NCBI GenBank assembly: GCA_004017275.1
Contig: SAKE01000009.1
Span: forward strand, 1 to 64,000
Direction: 5' to 3'
DNA length: 64,000 bases
DNA from: Mesorhizobium sp.
GTDB lineage: Bacteria; Pseudomonadota; Alphaproteobacteria; Rhizobiales; Rhizobiaceae
A program made the position numbers and the translations under genes. The notes under the pieces are model-generated. The model had not been told where the DNA came from. It searched no databases and saw only the letters and a program-made list of their open reading frames with translations. Positions within the stretch are counted from its first letter, which is position 1. Every line of letters begins with the position of its first letter. Below, piece after piece: positions 1-8,895 of this stretch.

Positions 1-51
1 CAAAATCACTCCGATAGGAATCCCACAGATTCAGTCAAAATCTGAACCGCT

Positions 52-1206
52 CTAGACCCCCGCGACGACGCAAAGCCCCTTCATCCTGGCAACCGCGAGG
101 TCCGGATCGGCCAGCAACCCTGCCTGGTCGGCAAGGCGGAACACATCGGCATAGTGACGGATGCCGCGTGCCGATTGCATGCCACCGACCATCGCGAAAT
201 GATCCTGATGGCCGTTCAGCCAGGCCATGAAGACGATGCCGGCCTTGTAGTACTCGGTCGGCGCCTCGAAGATTTTTCGCGATAGCGGCACGGTCGGCGC
301 CATCAAGGCGTCATAGCCGGCGCGGTCGCCGGCCGCCAGTTTCGCCAGTGCTGCGTTGGCGACCGGCGCGATGGCGTCGAAAATGCCGAGCAGCGCATGC
401 GAATGCCTGTTCTCGTCGCCTGCAATCAGTTCGGGATAGTTGAAGTCGTCGCCGGTGAACATGACGACGCCGTCCGGCAGGCGATTCCTCAGCGCCACCT
501 CCTTGCCCGCATCGAGCAGCGAGATCTTTATCCCCTCCACCTTGCCGGCGTGGCGTTCGATGATGGCAACCACTGTATCGAGCGCGGTCTCGAACTCCCT
601 GCTGCCCCAATAGCCCCTCAACGCCGGATCGAACATGTCGCCCAGCCAGTGCAGAATAACCTTGCCGGAAGCCTGGGACAGGATGCGGTCGTACACGCTG
701 ATATAGTCATCCGGAGCCTTGGCCACGGTCGCCAGCGCGCGGCTGGCCATCATGATCGCCTTGCCACCGAGCCCTTCGATGAAAGCGAACTGCTGCTCAT
801 AGGCCGCAATCACATCGTCCAGTGTCCTGGCCGCCGTCGGCGCCAGATGGTCGGTACCGGCGCCCGAGGCCAGATCGGCGCCATCGACGGTGCGCGCCTC
901 GGCGATCGAGCGGCGGATCAATTCCTGCGCATTTGCCCAGTCGAAACCCATGCCGCGCTGCGACGTGTCCATCGCCTCGGCGACCCGGAAGCCGAGCCGC
1001 CACAAATGGTGACGGAACGCCATCGTCCTGTCCCAGTCGACCACCGGCCCGGACCATGGATCGGTCATGGCGAGCGGATCGGCAACGACGTGCGCGGCGG
1101 CATAGGCAATGCGCGAAAATCGCGCGCCGATCATCGGCTGGACCGGTTCGCCGGCCAGCGTGTAGCGGGCGCTGCGGCCATCCTCACCAGGCAAGGAAAT
1201 GTCCAT
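52..1206 (-). CDS. DUF993 family protein (aldolase/dihydrodipicolinate synthase-like)
   Basis: 384 residues, complete. The sequence resembles the DUF993 family, which is related to class I TIM-barrel aldolases of the dihydrodipicolinate synthase type; the substrate is unknown. Recognition rests on overall similarity, for example the N-terminal stretch with GMGFDWANAQELIRRS and the central VILHWLGDMFDPALRGYWG. The gene is transcribed away from the lacI gene at 1448. A perfect 12-base palindrome lies 29 bases upstream of its start codon, so the LacI protein probably represses it together with the rightward operon. In that context it may cleave or rearrange a keto-sugar-acid intermediate, which is inference only. 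Family call fairly sure; function unknown. Confidence 0.8.
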   Translation of the reverse strand: MDISLPGEDGRSARYTLAGEPVQPMIGARFSRIAYAAAHVVADPLAMTDPWSGPVVDWDRTMAFRHHLWRLGFRVAEAMDTSQRGMGFDWANAQELIRRSIAEARTVDGADLASGAGTDHLAPTAARTLDDVIAAYEQQFAFIEGLGGKAIMMASRALATVAKAPDDYISVYDRILSQASGKVILHWLGDMFDPALRGYWGSREFETALDTVVAIIERHAGKVEGIKISLLDAGKEVALRNRLPDGVVMFTGDDFNYPELIAGDENRHSHALLGIFDAIAPVANAALAKLAAGDRAGYDALMAPTVPLSRKIFEAPTEYYKAGIVFMAWLNGHQDHFAMVGGMQSARGIRHYADVFRLADQAGLLADPDLAVARMKGLCVVAGV

Positions 1207-1234
1207 CGATCTCTCCCTTTGTCGCGCCTATAAA

Positions 1235-1246
1235 TGGAACGTTCCA
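1235..1246. promoter_or_regulatory. Putative LacI-family operator 1
   Basis: TGGAACGTTCCA is a perfect palindrome with a central CG, typical of LacI-family operators. It is followed by ATAAA. It sits 29 bases upstream of the DUF993 start codon, where bound repressor would overlap the leftward promoter. A second copy of the core is at 1401-1408, next to the regulator gene. Confidence 0.65.
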
Positions 1247-1397
1247 ATAAATCAAGAACCTTTAAGATTCAGAGTTTATTCACGGGCAAATGCTGCATCG
1301 CAGCACAGAAAGCCTTGCAGGCCACGCCATTTGAGTACGTACAATCGATCTTCCAGGCCCGGAAAAAATCTTGGTTGACTCGGAATTGAGCCAACGG

Positions 1398-1412
1398 TTA
1401 GAACGTTCCAAT
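1398..1412. promoter_or_regulatory. Putative LacI-family operator 2
   Basis: TTAGAACGTTCCAAT contains the same GAACGTTC core (1401-1408) as operator 1 and the same right flank (CCAATAAA). It lies about 36-50 bases before the lacI start. The two cores are about 164 bases apart, compatible with autoregulation and possible looping. Confidence 0.6.
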
Positions 1413-1447
1413 AAAATCTGAACGTGAAGTTGGAAGGATGCATCTGG

Positions 1448-2506
1448 ATGGCTAGCAGAGCCAAGGCGACGATATTCGACATCGCCCGCGAAGCAGGCGT
1501 GTCCAAGTCGACGGTATCGCTCGTGCTGCAGGGCAGCGGGCTGATCCGGCCGGAGACAGCGAGCAAGGTGCGCAAGGCGATCGAGGATGTCGGTTACGTC
1601 TACAACCGCGGCGCCGCCAATCTGCGCAAGGCTCACTCCAACGTCATCGGCATGGTCATCAACGATCTCACCAACCCTTTCTTCGCCGAACTGGCGGTCG
1701 GCATGGAACGCGTCTTCCAGTCGGCAGGCATCGTACCTTTCATCGCCAACACGGCGGAAAATCCGGTGCGCCAGGAAGAAGTGCTGAAATCGCTGATGGA
1801 ACAAGGCGTCGCCGGTCTCATCGTGTCGCCGGCACGTGGCACGACGCCGGGCGCCTTCAGGCGGATCGAGACGGCGGGCCTGCCGGTGGTCTTCGCCATG
1901 CGCCGGCTGCCGGAAAGCCGCATCCCGGTGATCGCACCCGACAATCATCGCGGCGCCTATCTCGCCACCGCTCATCTGATCGGCAAGGGACATCGCCGGC
2001 TGGTCTTCTTCGGCGGCTCGTCCGACCTGGTGGTCTATCACGAGCGGCTTGGCGGATTTCGCGAAGCCTGCGAGACGCTTGGCATCGCCGACCGCGACGC
2101 ACTTGTCGTCGAGGGTGAGACCAGCCGCAGAGGTGGCATCGCATGCCTCGAAACCGCTCTCGCCATGGCTGAACCGCCGACCGCGGCACTCTGCTTCAAC
2201 GACGCCGTCGCCTTTGGCGCCATGCTGGCGCTGCGCAAGCGCAGGCTTGAGCCGGGAGCTGATTTCGCCATCGTCGGCTTCGACGATGTGGCCGAAGCCG
2301 AGCATTACATGCCGGCTTTGACCAGCGTCGCGGTAGACTCGGCGGGCCTCGGGGAACGTGCCGCCCATGTCATGCTGAAAATGATCCAGTCGCGCACCAC
2401 GCGGGCCGAGGATCACATCGGCGCGGTCAATCTGGTCGTAAGGGAAAGCTGCGGCCCGGACCGCCGCACCCGAAACAGGAACGCCGGTTTAGGAGGCGCT
2501 GCATGA
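1448..2506 (+). CDS. LacI family transcriptional regulator
   Basis: 352 residues. The N-terminal LacI helix-turn-helix spans about residues 8-33 (TIFDIAREAGVSKSTVSLVL), followed by the hinge region and a periplasmic-binding-protein-like effector domain (NVIGMVINDLTNPFFAEL onward, ending in AIVGFDDVAEAEHYMPALTS). I chose ATG 1448, which places the helix-turn-helix at the usual position; an in-frame ATG 24 bases upstream would add eight residues. It is divergent from the DUF993 gene and is followed with a 4-base overlap by a small leader ORF and the CoA-transferase. The two palindromes upstream are its likely binding sites, so it probably controls both directions and itself. The effector is likely a sugar or sugar acid. 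Confidence 0.93.
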   Translation: MASRAKATIFDIAREAGVSKSTVSLVLQGSGLIRPETASKVRKAIEDVGYVYNRGAANLRKAHSNVIGMVINDLTNPFFAELAVGMERVFQSAGIVPFIANTAENPVRQEEVLKSLMEQGVAGLIVSPARGTTPGAFRRIETAGLPVVFAMRRLPESRIPVIAPDNHRGAYLATAHLIGKGHRRLVFFGGSSDLVVYHERLGGFREACETLGIADRDALVVEGETSRRGGIACLETALAMAEPPTAALCFNDAVAFGAMLALRKRRLEPGADFAIVGFDDVAEAEHYMPALTSVAVDSAGLGERAAHVMLKMIQSRTTRAEDHIGAVNLVVRESCGPDRRTRNRNAGLGGAA

Positions 2507-2649
2507 GCGTCAAATGGGACTTCATCGGCGCCATCCGTGCGCAAGGCGAGGACAGCATCTGGTCGCTAACATCATCCGAAGCAACACTGCAAACCGCGAA
2601 ATCAGGCAAGGCGGTCGCAATCGAGCCCAAGCTCGGGAGCATGAATTGA
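2503..2649 (+). CDS. Putative 48-residue leader ORF, coupled to the CoA-transferase
   Basis: The ATG at 2503 overlaps the lacI stop (ATGA) and has a near-ideal Shine-Dalgarno AGGAGG at 2491-2496. The frame encodes 48 residues beginning MSVKWDFIGAIRAQGED and ends with TGA at 2647-2649, which overlaps the TTG start of the CoA-transferase. I recognise no domain. It may be a genuine small protein, a translational-coupling leader, or the 5' remnant of a gene shortened by deletion. The strong ribosome-binding site argues that ribosomes initiate here. Whether the peptide is stable is unknown. Confidence 0.4.
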   Translation: MSVKWDFIGAIRAQGEDSIWSLTSSEATLQTAKSGKAVAIEPKLGSMN

Positions 2650-4247
2650 GCAAGGTGGTCTCCGCAGCGCAGGCAGCGGGCCTGATCAAGGACGGCATGG
2701 TCGTGTCCGTGTCCTCGTCGAGCGGGCTCGGTTGCCCGGACGCGGTCCTCGCCGCTATCGGCGAACGCTTCGATGGAGAAGGCCATCCGAAGAACATCAC
2801 CACGCTGCACCCGATCGCCGCCGGCGACATGTATGGCATCAAAGGCATCGACCACCTGGCCAAGCCTGGCCTGCTGAAGCGTACTTTGTGCGGCTCCTAC
2901 CCGTCCGGCCCCTCCTCTTCCGAACCGCCGCAGATATGGAAGATGATCGGCGACAATTCGGTTGCCGCCTACAATGTTCCGTCCGGCATCCTGTTCGACA
3001 TGCACCGCGAGGCCGCCGCCAAACGGCCGGGCGTGCTGACCAAGGTCGGCCTCGACACCTTTGCCGACCCGCGCCACCAGGGCTGCGCCATGAACGCCGC
3101 CGCCAGCGAGCCGATCGTTTCGGTGCAGCAGTTCGACGGCGAGGAATGGCTCTATTTCCGCTCCATCGTGCCGCAGGTCTCGATCATCCGCGCCACGTCG
3201 GCTGACGAGCGCGGCAACCTTACCTACGAGCATGAGGGCGCCTATCTCGGCGGGCTGGAACAGGCGCTCGCCGCCCGCAACAATGGCGGCGTCGTCATCG
3301 CGCAAGTCAAGCGCGTCGTCGAAAACGGCACGCTGAAACCGCATGACGTGCGCGTGCCGGGCGTCCTGGTCGATCATATCGTCGTCGCGCCCGACCAGTT
3401 GCAGACGACGCTGACACCTTATGACCCGGCCATCTCCGGAGAAATCTTCCGGCCGCTGTCGAGCTTCCGTAACGCCGAAATGAACGTCCAGAAGGTGATC
3501 GCGCGCCGCGTCGCCATGGAGCTTCGCGACGGCATGGCCGTCAACATCGGCTTCGGCATTTCCGCCAACGTACCGCGCATCCTTCTCGAGGAAGGCCAGC
3601 ACAGCAAGGTCACGTGGGTGATCGAACAGGGCGCGGTCGGCGGCGTGCCATTGCTCGACTTCAAGTTCGGCTGCTCGTCGAACGCCGACGCCTTCATGCC
3701 CTCGCCGCACCAGTTCATCTATTTCCAGGCCGGCGGCTTCGACGCTTCGCTGCTGTCCTTCCTGCAGATCGACCGCCATGGCTCGGTCAACGTCTCGAAA
3801 CTTTCGGCGCGGCCGCATGTCACCGCCGGCGCCGGCGGCTTTGTCGACATCACCGCGCGGGCGAAGAAGATCGTCTTCTCCGGCTTTTTCAACGCCGGGG
3901 CAAAACTCTCATTCGCCGACGGCGGCATCCGTATCGAGCAGGAGGGCAAGGTCAAGAAGGTCGTCAACGAGGTCGAGCACATTTCGTTCTCGGGCAAGCG
4001 CGCGGTCGCACAGGGACAGGACATCACCTATGTCACCGAGCGCTGCGTGATGAAGCTGACGCCGGACGGGTTGATGGTGATGGAACTCGCGCCCGGCATC
4101 GATCTCGAACGCGACGTGCTGGCGCAGGCAGAGATTCCGCTCGGTATCGCCAACGATCTCAAGGTGACGCCGCCCGCACTCTATCAGGATCGGCCGATCG
4201 GCCTGTCGCTGAATGGCGGTGCGTCGCTCGGAGGCGCGGATGACTGA
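2646..4247 (+). CDS. Acyl-CoA:acetate/3-ketoacid CoA-transferase (fused alpha-beta, YdiF-like)
   Basis: 533 residues in which the alpha and beta halves of a family I CoA-transferase are fused, as in YdiF and propionate CoA-transferase. It moves CoA from an acyl-CoA donor to a carboxylic acid through a glutamyl-CoA thioester. The likely catalytic residue is Glu327 in IEQGAVGG, close to the position of the active-site Glu in YdiF. The start is taken as TTG 2646 with GGGAG at 2635-2639 and LSKVVSAAQAAGLIKDGM as N-terminus. The same frame is open back to 2514, but that extension reads as unrelated, Arg-rich sequence and overlaps the leader ORF. It overlaps the hydratase gene by 8 bases. It probably activates the acid product of the pathway. 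Confidence 0.9.
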   Translation: MSKVVSAAQAAGLIKDGMVVSVSSSSGLGCPDAVLAAIGERFDGEGHPKNITTLHPIAAGDMYGIKGIDHLAKPGLLKRTLCGSYPSGPSSSEPPQIWKMIGDNSVAAYNVPSGILFDMHREAAAKRPGVLTKVGLDTFADPRHQGCAMNAAASEPIVSVQQFDGEEWLYFRSIVPQVSIIRATSADERGNLTYEHEGAYLGGLEQALAARNNGGVVIAQVKRVVENGTLKPHDVRVPGVLVDHIVVAPDQLQTTLTPYDPAISGEIFRPLSSFRNAEMNVQKVIARRVAMELRDGMAVNIGFGISANVPRILLEEGQHSKVTWVIEQGAVGGVPLLDFKFGCSSNADAFMPSPHQFIYFQAGGFDASLLSFLQIDRHGSVNVSKLSARPHVTAGAGGFVDITARAKKIVFSGFFNAGAKLSFADGGIRIEQEGKVKKVVNEVEHISFSGKRAVAQGQDITYVTERCVMKLTPDGLMVMELAPGIDLERDVLAQAEIPLGIANDLKVTPPALYQDRPIGLSLNGGASLGGADD

Positions 4248-5016
4248 AGCTCTCGTCACCTTCGAACAGGATGGCGCCATCGGCATCGTCACGTTGCGGC
4301 GGCCGGAGAAATTCAACGCGCTCGACGTCCCAATGCTGCGCGCGCTGGAGACAGCGCTCAACGCGGCCGAGATGACGGAAGGCGTGCGTGTCGTGCTGCT
4401 GCGCGGCGAAGGCAAGGGCTTTTGCGCCGGCGGCGATGTCGAAGCCTGGGCGCAGATGAGTGCGGCTGATTTCCAGGTGCAATGGGTACGCTACGGCCAT
4501 CGCGTCTTCGACCGGCTGGCGCGGCTCAGGCAGCCGACCATCGCCGTGCTGTCCGGCCATGCGCTGGGCGGCGGGCTGGAACTGGCTGTGGCTTGTGATT
4601 TCCGCGTCGCGGAAACACAGGTGAAATTGGGTTTTCCCGAAACCTCGATCGGCGTCGTCCCTGGCTGGTCCGGCACGCAGCGCGCCGTGCGCCGCTTCGG
4701 CGCGCAGACGGTGCGGCGCATGGCGTTGGGCGGCGAGATATTTCTCGCCCCTGAAGCGCTTGCCTTGGGCGTTGTCGACCGGGTGGTCGAGACCGGCAAG
4801 GCACATGAAGAAGCCAAAGCCTGGGCCGGAAAGATTGCCGAGCGCGGCCCGCTGGCGACTGAAGCAGCCAAGCTGATGATCGCGATCGCCGAAGGCGAGG
4901 AAAGTGCCGCCGCCACCGAAGCGCTGGCCAGCGCCTTCATCGCCACGACCGGCGACCTCAAGGCCGGTGTCGGCGCCTTCAAGGCTAAGCAGAAGCCGGC
5001 CTTTTCGAGATCCTAG
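4240..5016 (+). CDS. Enoyl-CoA hydratase/isomerase family protein
   Basis: 258 residues, crotonase fold. The oxyanion-hole segments are visible: GKGFCAGGD, and GHALGGGLELAVACDF, whose Glu lies at the first catalytic position of crotonase. PETSIGVVPG carries a second Glu, so both catalytic acids seem present and true hydratase activity is possible. ATG 4240 has GGAGG at 4230-4234 and overlaps the end of the CoA-transferase, so the two are translationally coupled. An upstream in-frame ATG at 4213 would add nine residues lying wholly inside the preceding gene. Substrate unknown; it would act on the acyl-CoA made by its neighbour. Confidence 0.9.
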   Translation: MTEALVTFEQDGAIGIVTLRRPEKFNALDVPMLRALETALNAAEMTEGVRVVLLRGEGKGFCAGGDVEAWAQMSAADFQVQWVRYGHRVFDRLARLRQPTIAVLSGHALGGGLELAVACDFRVAETQVKLGFPETSIGVVPGWSGTQRAVRRFGAQTVRRMALGGEIFLAPEALALGVVDRVVETGKAHEEAKAWAGKIAERGPLATEAAKLMIAIAEGEESAAATEALASAFIATTGDLKAGVGAFKAKQKPAFSRS

Positions 5017-5024
5017 AGGAACAC

Positions 5025-6536
5025 ATGAACGCACCCCTCAAGATTGCCATGCCGGCCGAGGCGTCCGCGGTGCCAAAAGCATACAGACTGCTGATCGACG
5101 GCAAGCATGTCGACGCCAGCGACGGCCGCACGATTGCCCGCAACAGCCCCGGTCACGGCTTCACCGTCTCGCACTATGCACAGGCCGGCGAGGCTGAAGT
5201 GGAAGCCGCGGTGCAGGCTGCACACAAGGCGTTCGAGACCGGTCCGTGGCCGCGCATGAAGGCAGCAGAGCGTGCCGCGATCCTGCTCAAGGCGGCCGAC
5301 CTGATCGAGACACGGCTGGAAGAGATCGCTCGGCTTGACGCACTGGAATCCGGCAAGCCGATCGCCCAGGCACGCGGCGAGATCGGCGGCGCCGTCGACA
5401 TCTGGCGCTACGCCGCCTCGCTCGCCCGCACGCTGCATGGCGAGAGCTATGCCAATCTCGGCGACGCCATGCTGGGTGTCGTGCTGCGCGAACCGATCGG
5501 CGTCGTCTCGATCATCACGCCATGGAATTTCCCCTTCCTGATCGTCAGCCAGAAGCTGCCCTTCGCGCTTGCCGCCGGCTGCACTGCGGTGGTCAAGCCG
5601 AGCGAAATGACCTCGGCCTCGACCTTCGTGCTCGGCGACATACTGATGCAGGCCGGCCTGCCCGCCGGCGTCGTCAACATCGTTGCCGGCCTTGGCGCCG
5701 ACGTTGGCGCCCCGATGGTCAGCCATCCCCTGGTCGAGATGGTGTCGTTCACCGGCTCCACCCGCGTCGGCAAGATGACGATGGCGTCCGCCGCGCAGTC
5801 GTTGAAGAAAGTCTCGATGGAGCTTGGCGGCAAGAACGGCCAGATCGTTTTCCCGGATGCCGACCTCGAAGCCGCCGCCGATGCAGCGGTGTTCGGCGGC
5901 TTCTTCAACGCCGGCGAATGCTGCAATGCCGGCAGCCGGCTGATCGTTCACGAGGCGATCGCCGACGATTTTCTCAGCGCCGTCAAAGCGCTCACCGCCA
6001 AGGTGACGGTCGGCGATCCGCTCGATGACCAGACCAAGGTCGGCGCGATGATCTCATCAGATCATTTGACCAAGGTGGCCGGCTACGTCGCGGCAGCCGC
6101 TGCCGAAGGCAGCAGCGTCTACAGCGGCGGCAAGCAGCTGGCCTCCGATGCCGGCCAATATCTCGATCCAACCATCATCCGTGGCGTCACCGAGGACATG
6201 GCCATAGCGCGCGAGGAAGTGTTCGGGCCGGTGCTCTCGGTGCTGACTTTTGAATCGATTGAAAAGGCGTTGCACATCGCCAACAACACGCCCTATGGTT
6301 TGTCGGCGGGCGTGTGGAGCGCTAGCATCGACACTTGCATGTCGGTGGCGCGTGGGGTGCGTTCGGGAACCGTCTGGGTGAACACATTCATGGAAGGTTA
6401 TCCCGAGCTCCCCTTTGGGGGTTACAAGCAGTCCGGTCTCGGACGCGAACTCGGCAAACGCGCCGTCGAGGATTATACCGAGGAAAAGACAATCCAGTTT
6501 CATCGCGGCCAGCGCACCGGTTGGTGGGTCGGCTGA
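5025..6536 (+). CDS. NAD(P)-dependent aldehyde dehydrogenase
   Basis: 503 residues, the usual size for the ALDH superfamily. It shows the cofactor-binding segment PWNFPFLI, the turn [10 protein letters not shown], the catalytic Glu region [12 protein letters not shown], and the nucleophile region [12 protein letters not shown] with the catalytic Cys at about residue 300. The C-terminal motif is [15 protein letters not shown]. It lies 8 bases after the hydratase gene with GAGGA just upstream. Together with the CoA-transferase it suggests oxidation of an aldehyde to an acid that is then activated as a thioester. Exact substrate not determinable from sequence. Confidence 0.92.
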   Translation: MNAPLKIAMPAEASAVPKAYRLLIDGKHVDASDGRTIARNSPGHGFTVSHYAQAGEAEVEAAVQAAHKAFETGPWPRMKAAERAAILLKAADLIETRLEEIARLDALESGKPIAQARGEIGGAVDIWRYAASLARTLHGESYANLGDAMLGVVLREPIGVVSIITPWNFPFLIVSQKLPFALAAGCTAVVKPSEMTSASTFVLGDILMQAGLPAGVVNIVAGLGADVGAPMVSHPLVEMVSFTGSTRVGKMTMASAAQSLKKVSMELGGKNGQIVFPDADLEAAADAAVFGGFFNAGECCNAGSRLIVHEAIADDFLSAVKALTAKVTVGDPLDDQTKVGAMISSDHLTKVAGYVAAAAAEGSSVYSGGKQLASDAGQYLDPTIIRGVTEDMAIAREEVFGPVLSVLTFESIEKALHIANNTPYGLSAGVWSASIDTCMSVARGVRSGTVWVNTFMEGYPELPFGGYKQSGLGRELGKRAVEDYTEEKTIQFHRGQRTGWWVG

Positions 6537-6548
6537 GTTGGGAAGAAC

Positions 6549-6566
6549 CCGGTGGGGTTCCACCGG
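6549..6566 (+). repeat. Intercistronic hairpin before the ABC binding-protein gene
   Basis: CCGGTGG, a 4-base loop (GGTT), then CCACCGG: a perfect 7-base-pair stem between the aldehyde dehydrogenase stop and the binding-protein ribosome-binding site. There is no T-run, so it is more likely an mRNA processing or stability element, or a weak attenuator, than a full terminator. Confidence 0.4.
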
Positions 6567-6594
6567 TCGTGTAATGCAACAAGGGAGGAAGTAC

Positions 6595-7848
6595 ATGTTG
6601 CGCAAACTGCTTATCGGAACGGCGCTCGCATCCGGCCTGGCTTTCGCGGCCCATGCCGAGGACGTCAAGGAAGTCCAGATGTTGCATTGGTGGACCTCGG
6701 GCGGCGAAGCGGCTGCTCTCAACGTCCTCAAGGGCGATCTGGCCAAGGAAGGCTATGCCTGGAAGGACGTGCCGGTGGCCGGCGGCGGCGGCGACGCTGC
6801 CATGACTGCGCTGAAGGCGATGGTTGCGGCCGGCAATTACCCGACAGCTTCGCAGATGCTCGGCTACACCGTGCTCGACTATGCGGCCGCCGGCGTGATG
6901 GGCGACCTGACCGAAACGGCGAAGAAGGAAGGCTGGGACAAGTCCGTTCCGGCGGCCCTGCAGAAGTTCTCGGTCTATGACGGCAAATGGGTCGCGGCTC
7001 CGGTCAACGTCCACTCGGTCAACTGGCTGTGGATCAACAAGGCCGTCATGGACAAGATCGGCGGCACCGAGCCGAAGACCTTCGACGACTTCGTTGCCCT
7101 GCTCGACAAGGCCAAGGCGGCAGGCGTAATCCCGCTCGCTCTCGGCGGGCAGAACTGGCAGGAAGCCACCATGTTCGACTCGGTCGTGCTGTCGACCGGC
7201 GGACCTGAGTTCTACAAGAAGGCCTTCAACGATCTTGACGACGAGTCCCTGAAGTCCGACACGATGAAGAAGTCGTTCGACAACCTGGCCAAGCTCGTCA
7301 CCTATGTCGATCCGAACTTCTCCGGCCGCGATTGGAACCTTGCCACCGCCATGGTCATCAAGGGCGATGCCCTGGTGCAGGTCATGGGCGACTGGGCCAA
7401 GGGCGAGTTCAACGCCGCCAAGAAAACGCCGGGCACGGACTTCCTGTGCTATCGCTTCCCGGGCACCGAGGGCTCGGTGGTCTACAACTCCGACATGTTC
7501 GGCATGTTCAACGTTCCGGACGACCGCAAGGCCGCTCAGGTCGCACTGGCCACCGCCACCCTGTCGAAGAGCTTCCAGTCGGCATTCAACGTCGTCAAGG
7601 GTTCGGTTCCGGCCCGTACCGACGTTCCGGACACCGACTTCGACGCTTGCGGCAAGAAGGGCATCGCCGACCTGAAGGCGGCCAATGAAGGCGGTACGCT
7701 GTTCGGCTCGCTGGCCCAGGGCTATGGCGCGCCTCCGGCGGTCGCCAATGCCTACAAGGACGTCGTCTCCAAGTTCGTCCATGGTCAGATCAAGACCTCG
7801 GACGAGGCCGTGACCGAGCTGGTCAAGGCGATCGACGACGCCAAGTAA
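6595..7848 (+). CDS. Carbohydrate ABC transporter substrate-binding protein
   Basis: 417 residues. Signal peptide of about 21 residues ending in AAHA before EDVKEV. The mature part resembles family 1 sugar-binding proteins of the GtsA (glucose/mannose) type, with the early [14 protein letters not shown] motif. ATG 6595 follows GGGAGG at 6583-6588; an open frame further upstream belongs to the preceding gene region. It binds the substrate in the periplasm and delivers it to the permeases encoded immediately downstream. Its position inside the LacI operon suggests that the imported sugar or glycoside is the pathway substrate. Specificity is inferred from family only. Confidence 0.92.
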   Translation: MLRKLLIGTALASGLAFAAHAEDVKEVQMLHWWTSGGEAAALNVLKGDLAKEGYAWKDVPVAGGGGDAAMTALKAMVAAGNYPTASQMLGYTVLDYAAAGVMGDLTETAKKEGWDKSVPAALQKFSVYDGKWVAAPVNVHSVNWLWINKAVMDKIGGTEPKTFDDFVALLDKAKAAGVIPLALGGQNWQEATMFDSVVLSTGGPEFYKKAFNDLDDESLKSDTMKKSFDNLAKLVTYVDPNFSGRDWNLATAMVIKGDALVQVMGDWAKGEFNAAKKTPGTDFLCYRFPGTEGSVVYNSDMFGMFNVPDDRKAAQVALATATLSKSFQSAFNVVKGSVPARTDVPDTDFDACGKKGIADLKAANEGGTLFGSLAQGYGAPPAVANAYKDVVSKFVHGQIKTSDEAVTELVKAIDDAK

Positions 7849-7866
7849 GCGCCACGCATCAAAGAC

Positions 7867-7892
7867 GCCTTCCCCGCTCCGGCGGGGAAGGC
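7867..7892 (+). repeat. Strong hairpin between binding-protein and permease genes
   Basis: GCCTTCCCCGC, loop TCCG, then GCGGGGAAGGC: a perfect 11-base-pair stem just after the binding-protein stop, without a T-run. Hairpins here are common in sugar ABC operons, where they protect the binding-protein mRNA or partly terminate, so that binding protein is made in excess over the permeases. That role is inferred. Confidence 0.55.
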
Positions 7893-7938
7893 TCCGATCC
7901 GCGAAGCTGAATGGCCGCGCGTCGACGGGAGGAGCCTC

Positions 7939-8895
7939 ATGAGCACGGTAGCGACAAGCCAGATCAAGCTGACGCCGGAGCATGCGCGCCCACGCGCCTC
8001 GGTTCGCTCACGCCTGCAGGACGCCTTGCCGAAGATCGTGCTGGCGCCGAGCTTCGCCATCACTATCGTCTTCGTTTACGGCTTCATCCTGTGGACGATC
8101 TATCTGTCCTTCACCAATTCCAAGACCTTCCCGTCCTATGTCATCACCGGCTCGCGCGCTTATCAGCGGCTGTGGCGCTGGACCTTCGACACCGACCCGC
8201 CATCGAGCTGGTACACGTCGATCACCAACATGGGCATTTTCGGTTTCCTCTACATCTTAATCTGCCTGGCGCTCGGCCTGTTTCTCGCCATCCTGCTCGA
8301 CCAGAAGATCCGCGGCGAAGGCGTGTTGAGGCCAATCTATCTCTACCCGATGGCGCTGTCCTTCATCGTCACCGGCGTCGCCTGGAAATGGTTCCTCGAT
8401 CCCGGCCTCGGCCTTGAGCAGACCTTGCATCAATGGGGCTGGACGAGCTTCCATTTCGACTGGATCAAGAACAAGGATTTCGTCATCTACACGGTGGTCA
8501 TCGCCGGCGTCTGGCAGGCTTCCGGTTTCATCATGGCGATGTTCCTGGCCGGCCTGCGCGGCATCGACGGCGAGATCATGAAGGCGGCGCAGATCGACGG
8601 CGCCACCACCTTCCAGCTCTATCGCCGCATCGTCATCCCGCTGCTGCGGCCGATCTTCCTGTCGGCCTTCATCGTGCTCGCGCACCTCGCCATCAAGTCC
8701 TACGACCTTGTGGTGGCGCTGACCAGCGGCGGCCCGGGCGGCTCGGCCTGGCTGCCATCCAACTTCATGTATGAGTACACGTTCAAGCGCAACGAGATGG
8801 CCGTCGGCTCGGCAAGTGCGGTGATCATGCTGATGACCATCGTCGCCATCATCGTGCCCTATCTCTATTCGGAACTGCGGGAGAAGCCGCGATGA
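7939..8895 (+). CDS. Carbohydrate ABC transporter permease (MalF type)
   Basis: 318 residues, an integral inner-membrane subunit with about six hydrophobic segments. The cytoplasmic EAA loop that contacts the ATPase is visible near residues 212-235 (GEIMKAAQIDGATTFQLYRR). The long periplasmic loop after the first membrane segment is typical of MalF/GtsB-type subunits. ATG 7939 follows GGGAGGAG. The gene ends in a 4-base ATGA overlap with the second permease, so the two are translated together in equal amounts. Confidence 0.92.
   Translation: MSTVATSQIKLTPEHARPRASVRSRLQDALPKIVLAPSFAITIVFVYGFILWTIYLSFTNSKTFPSYVITGSRAYQRLWRWTFDTDPPSSWYTSITNMGIFGFLYILICLALGLFLAILLDQKIRGEGVLRPIYLYPMALSFIVTGVAWKWFLDPGLGLEQTLHQWGWTSFHFDWIKNKDFVIYTVVIAGVWQASGFIMAMFLAGLRGIDGEIMKAAQIDGATTFQLYRRIVIPLLRPIFLSAFIVLAHLAIKSYDLVVALTSGGPGGSAWLPSNFMYEYTFKRNEMAVGSASAVIMLMTIVAIIVPYLYSELREKPR

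Noticed and set aside
1..51. CAGATT/AATCTG stem as a terminator of the DUF993 gene
   Set aside because: Only six base pairs, no T-run, and the window edge prevents checking.
397..1233. 278-codon plus-strand frame opposite the DUF993 gene
   Set aside because: Arg/His/Gln-rich translation without family features; the minus-strand frame matches a known family.
2427..3818. 463-codon open frame on the minus strand across the CoA-transferase gene
   Set aside because: Antisense shadow of a GC-rich gene: composition is Arg/Asp/His/Gly-rich with no domain, and the plus-strand frame has clear motifs.
6388..7983. 531-codon minus-strand frame across the sugar-binding protein
   Set aside because: Shadow of third-position GC bias; no ribosome-binding site or domain, and it covers two well-supported genes.
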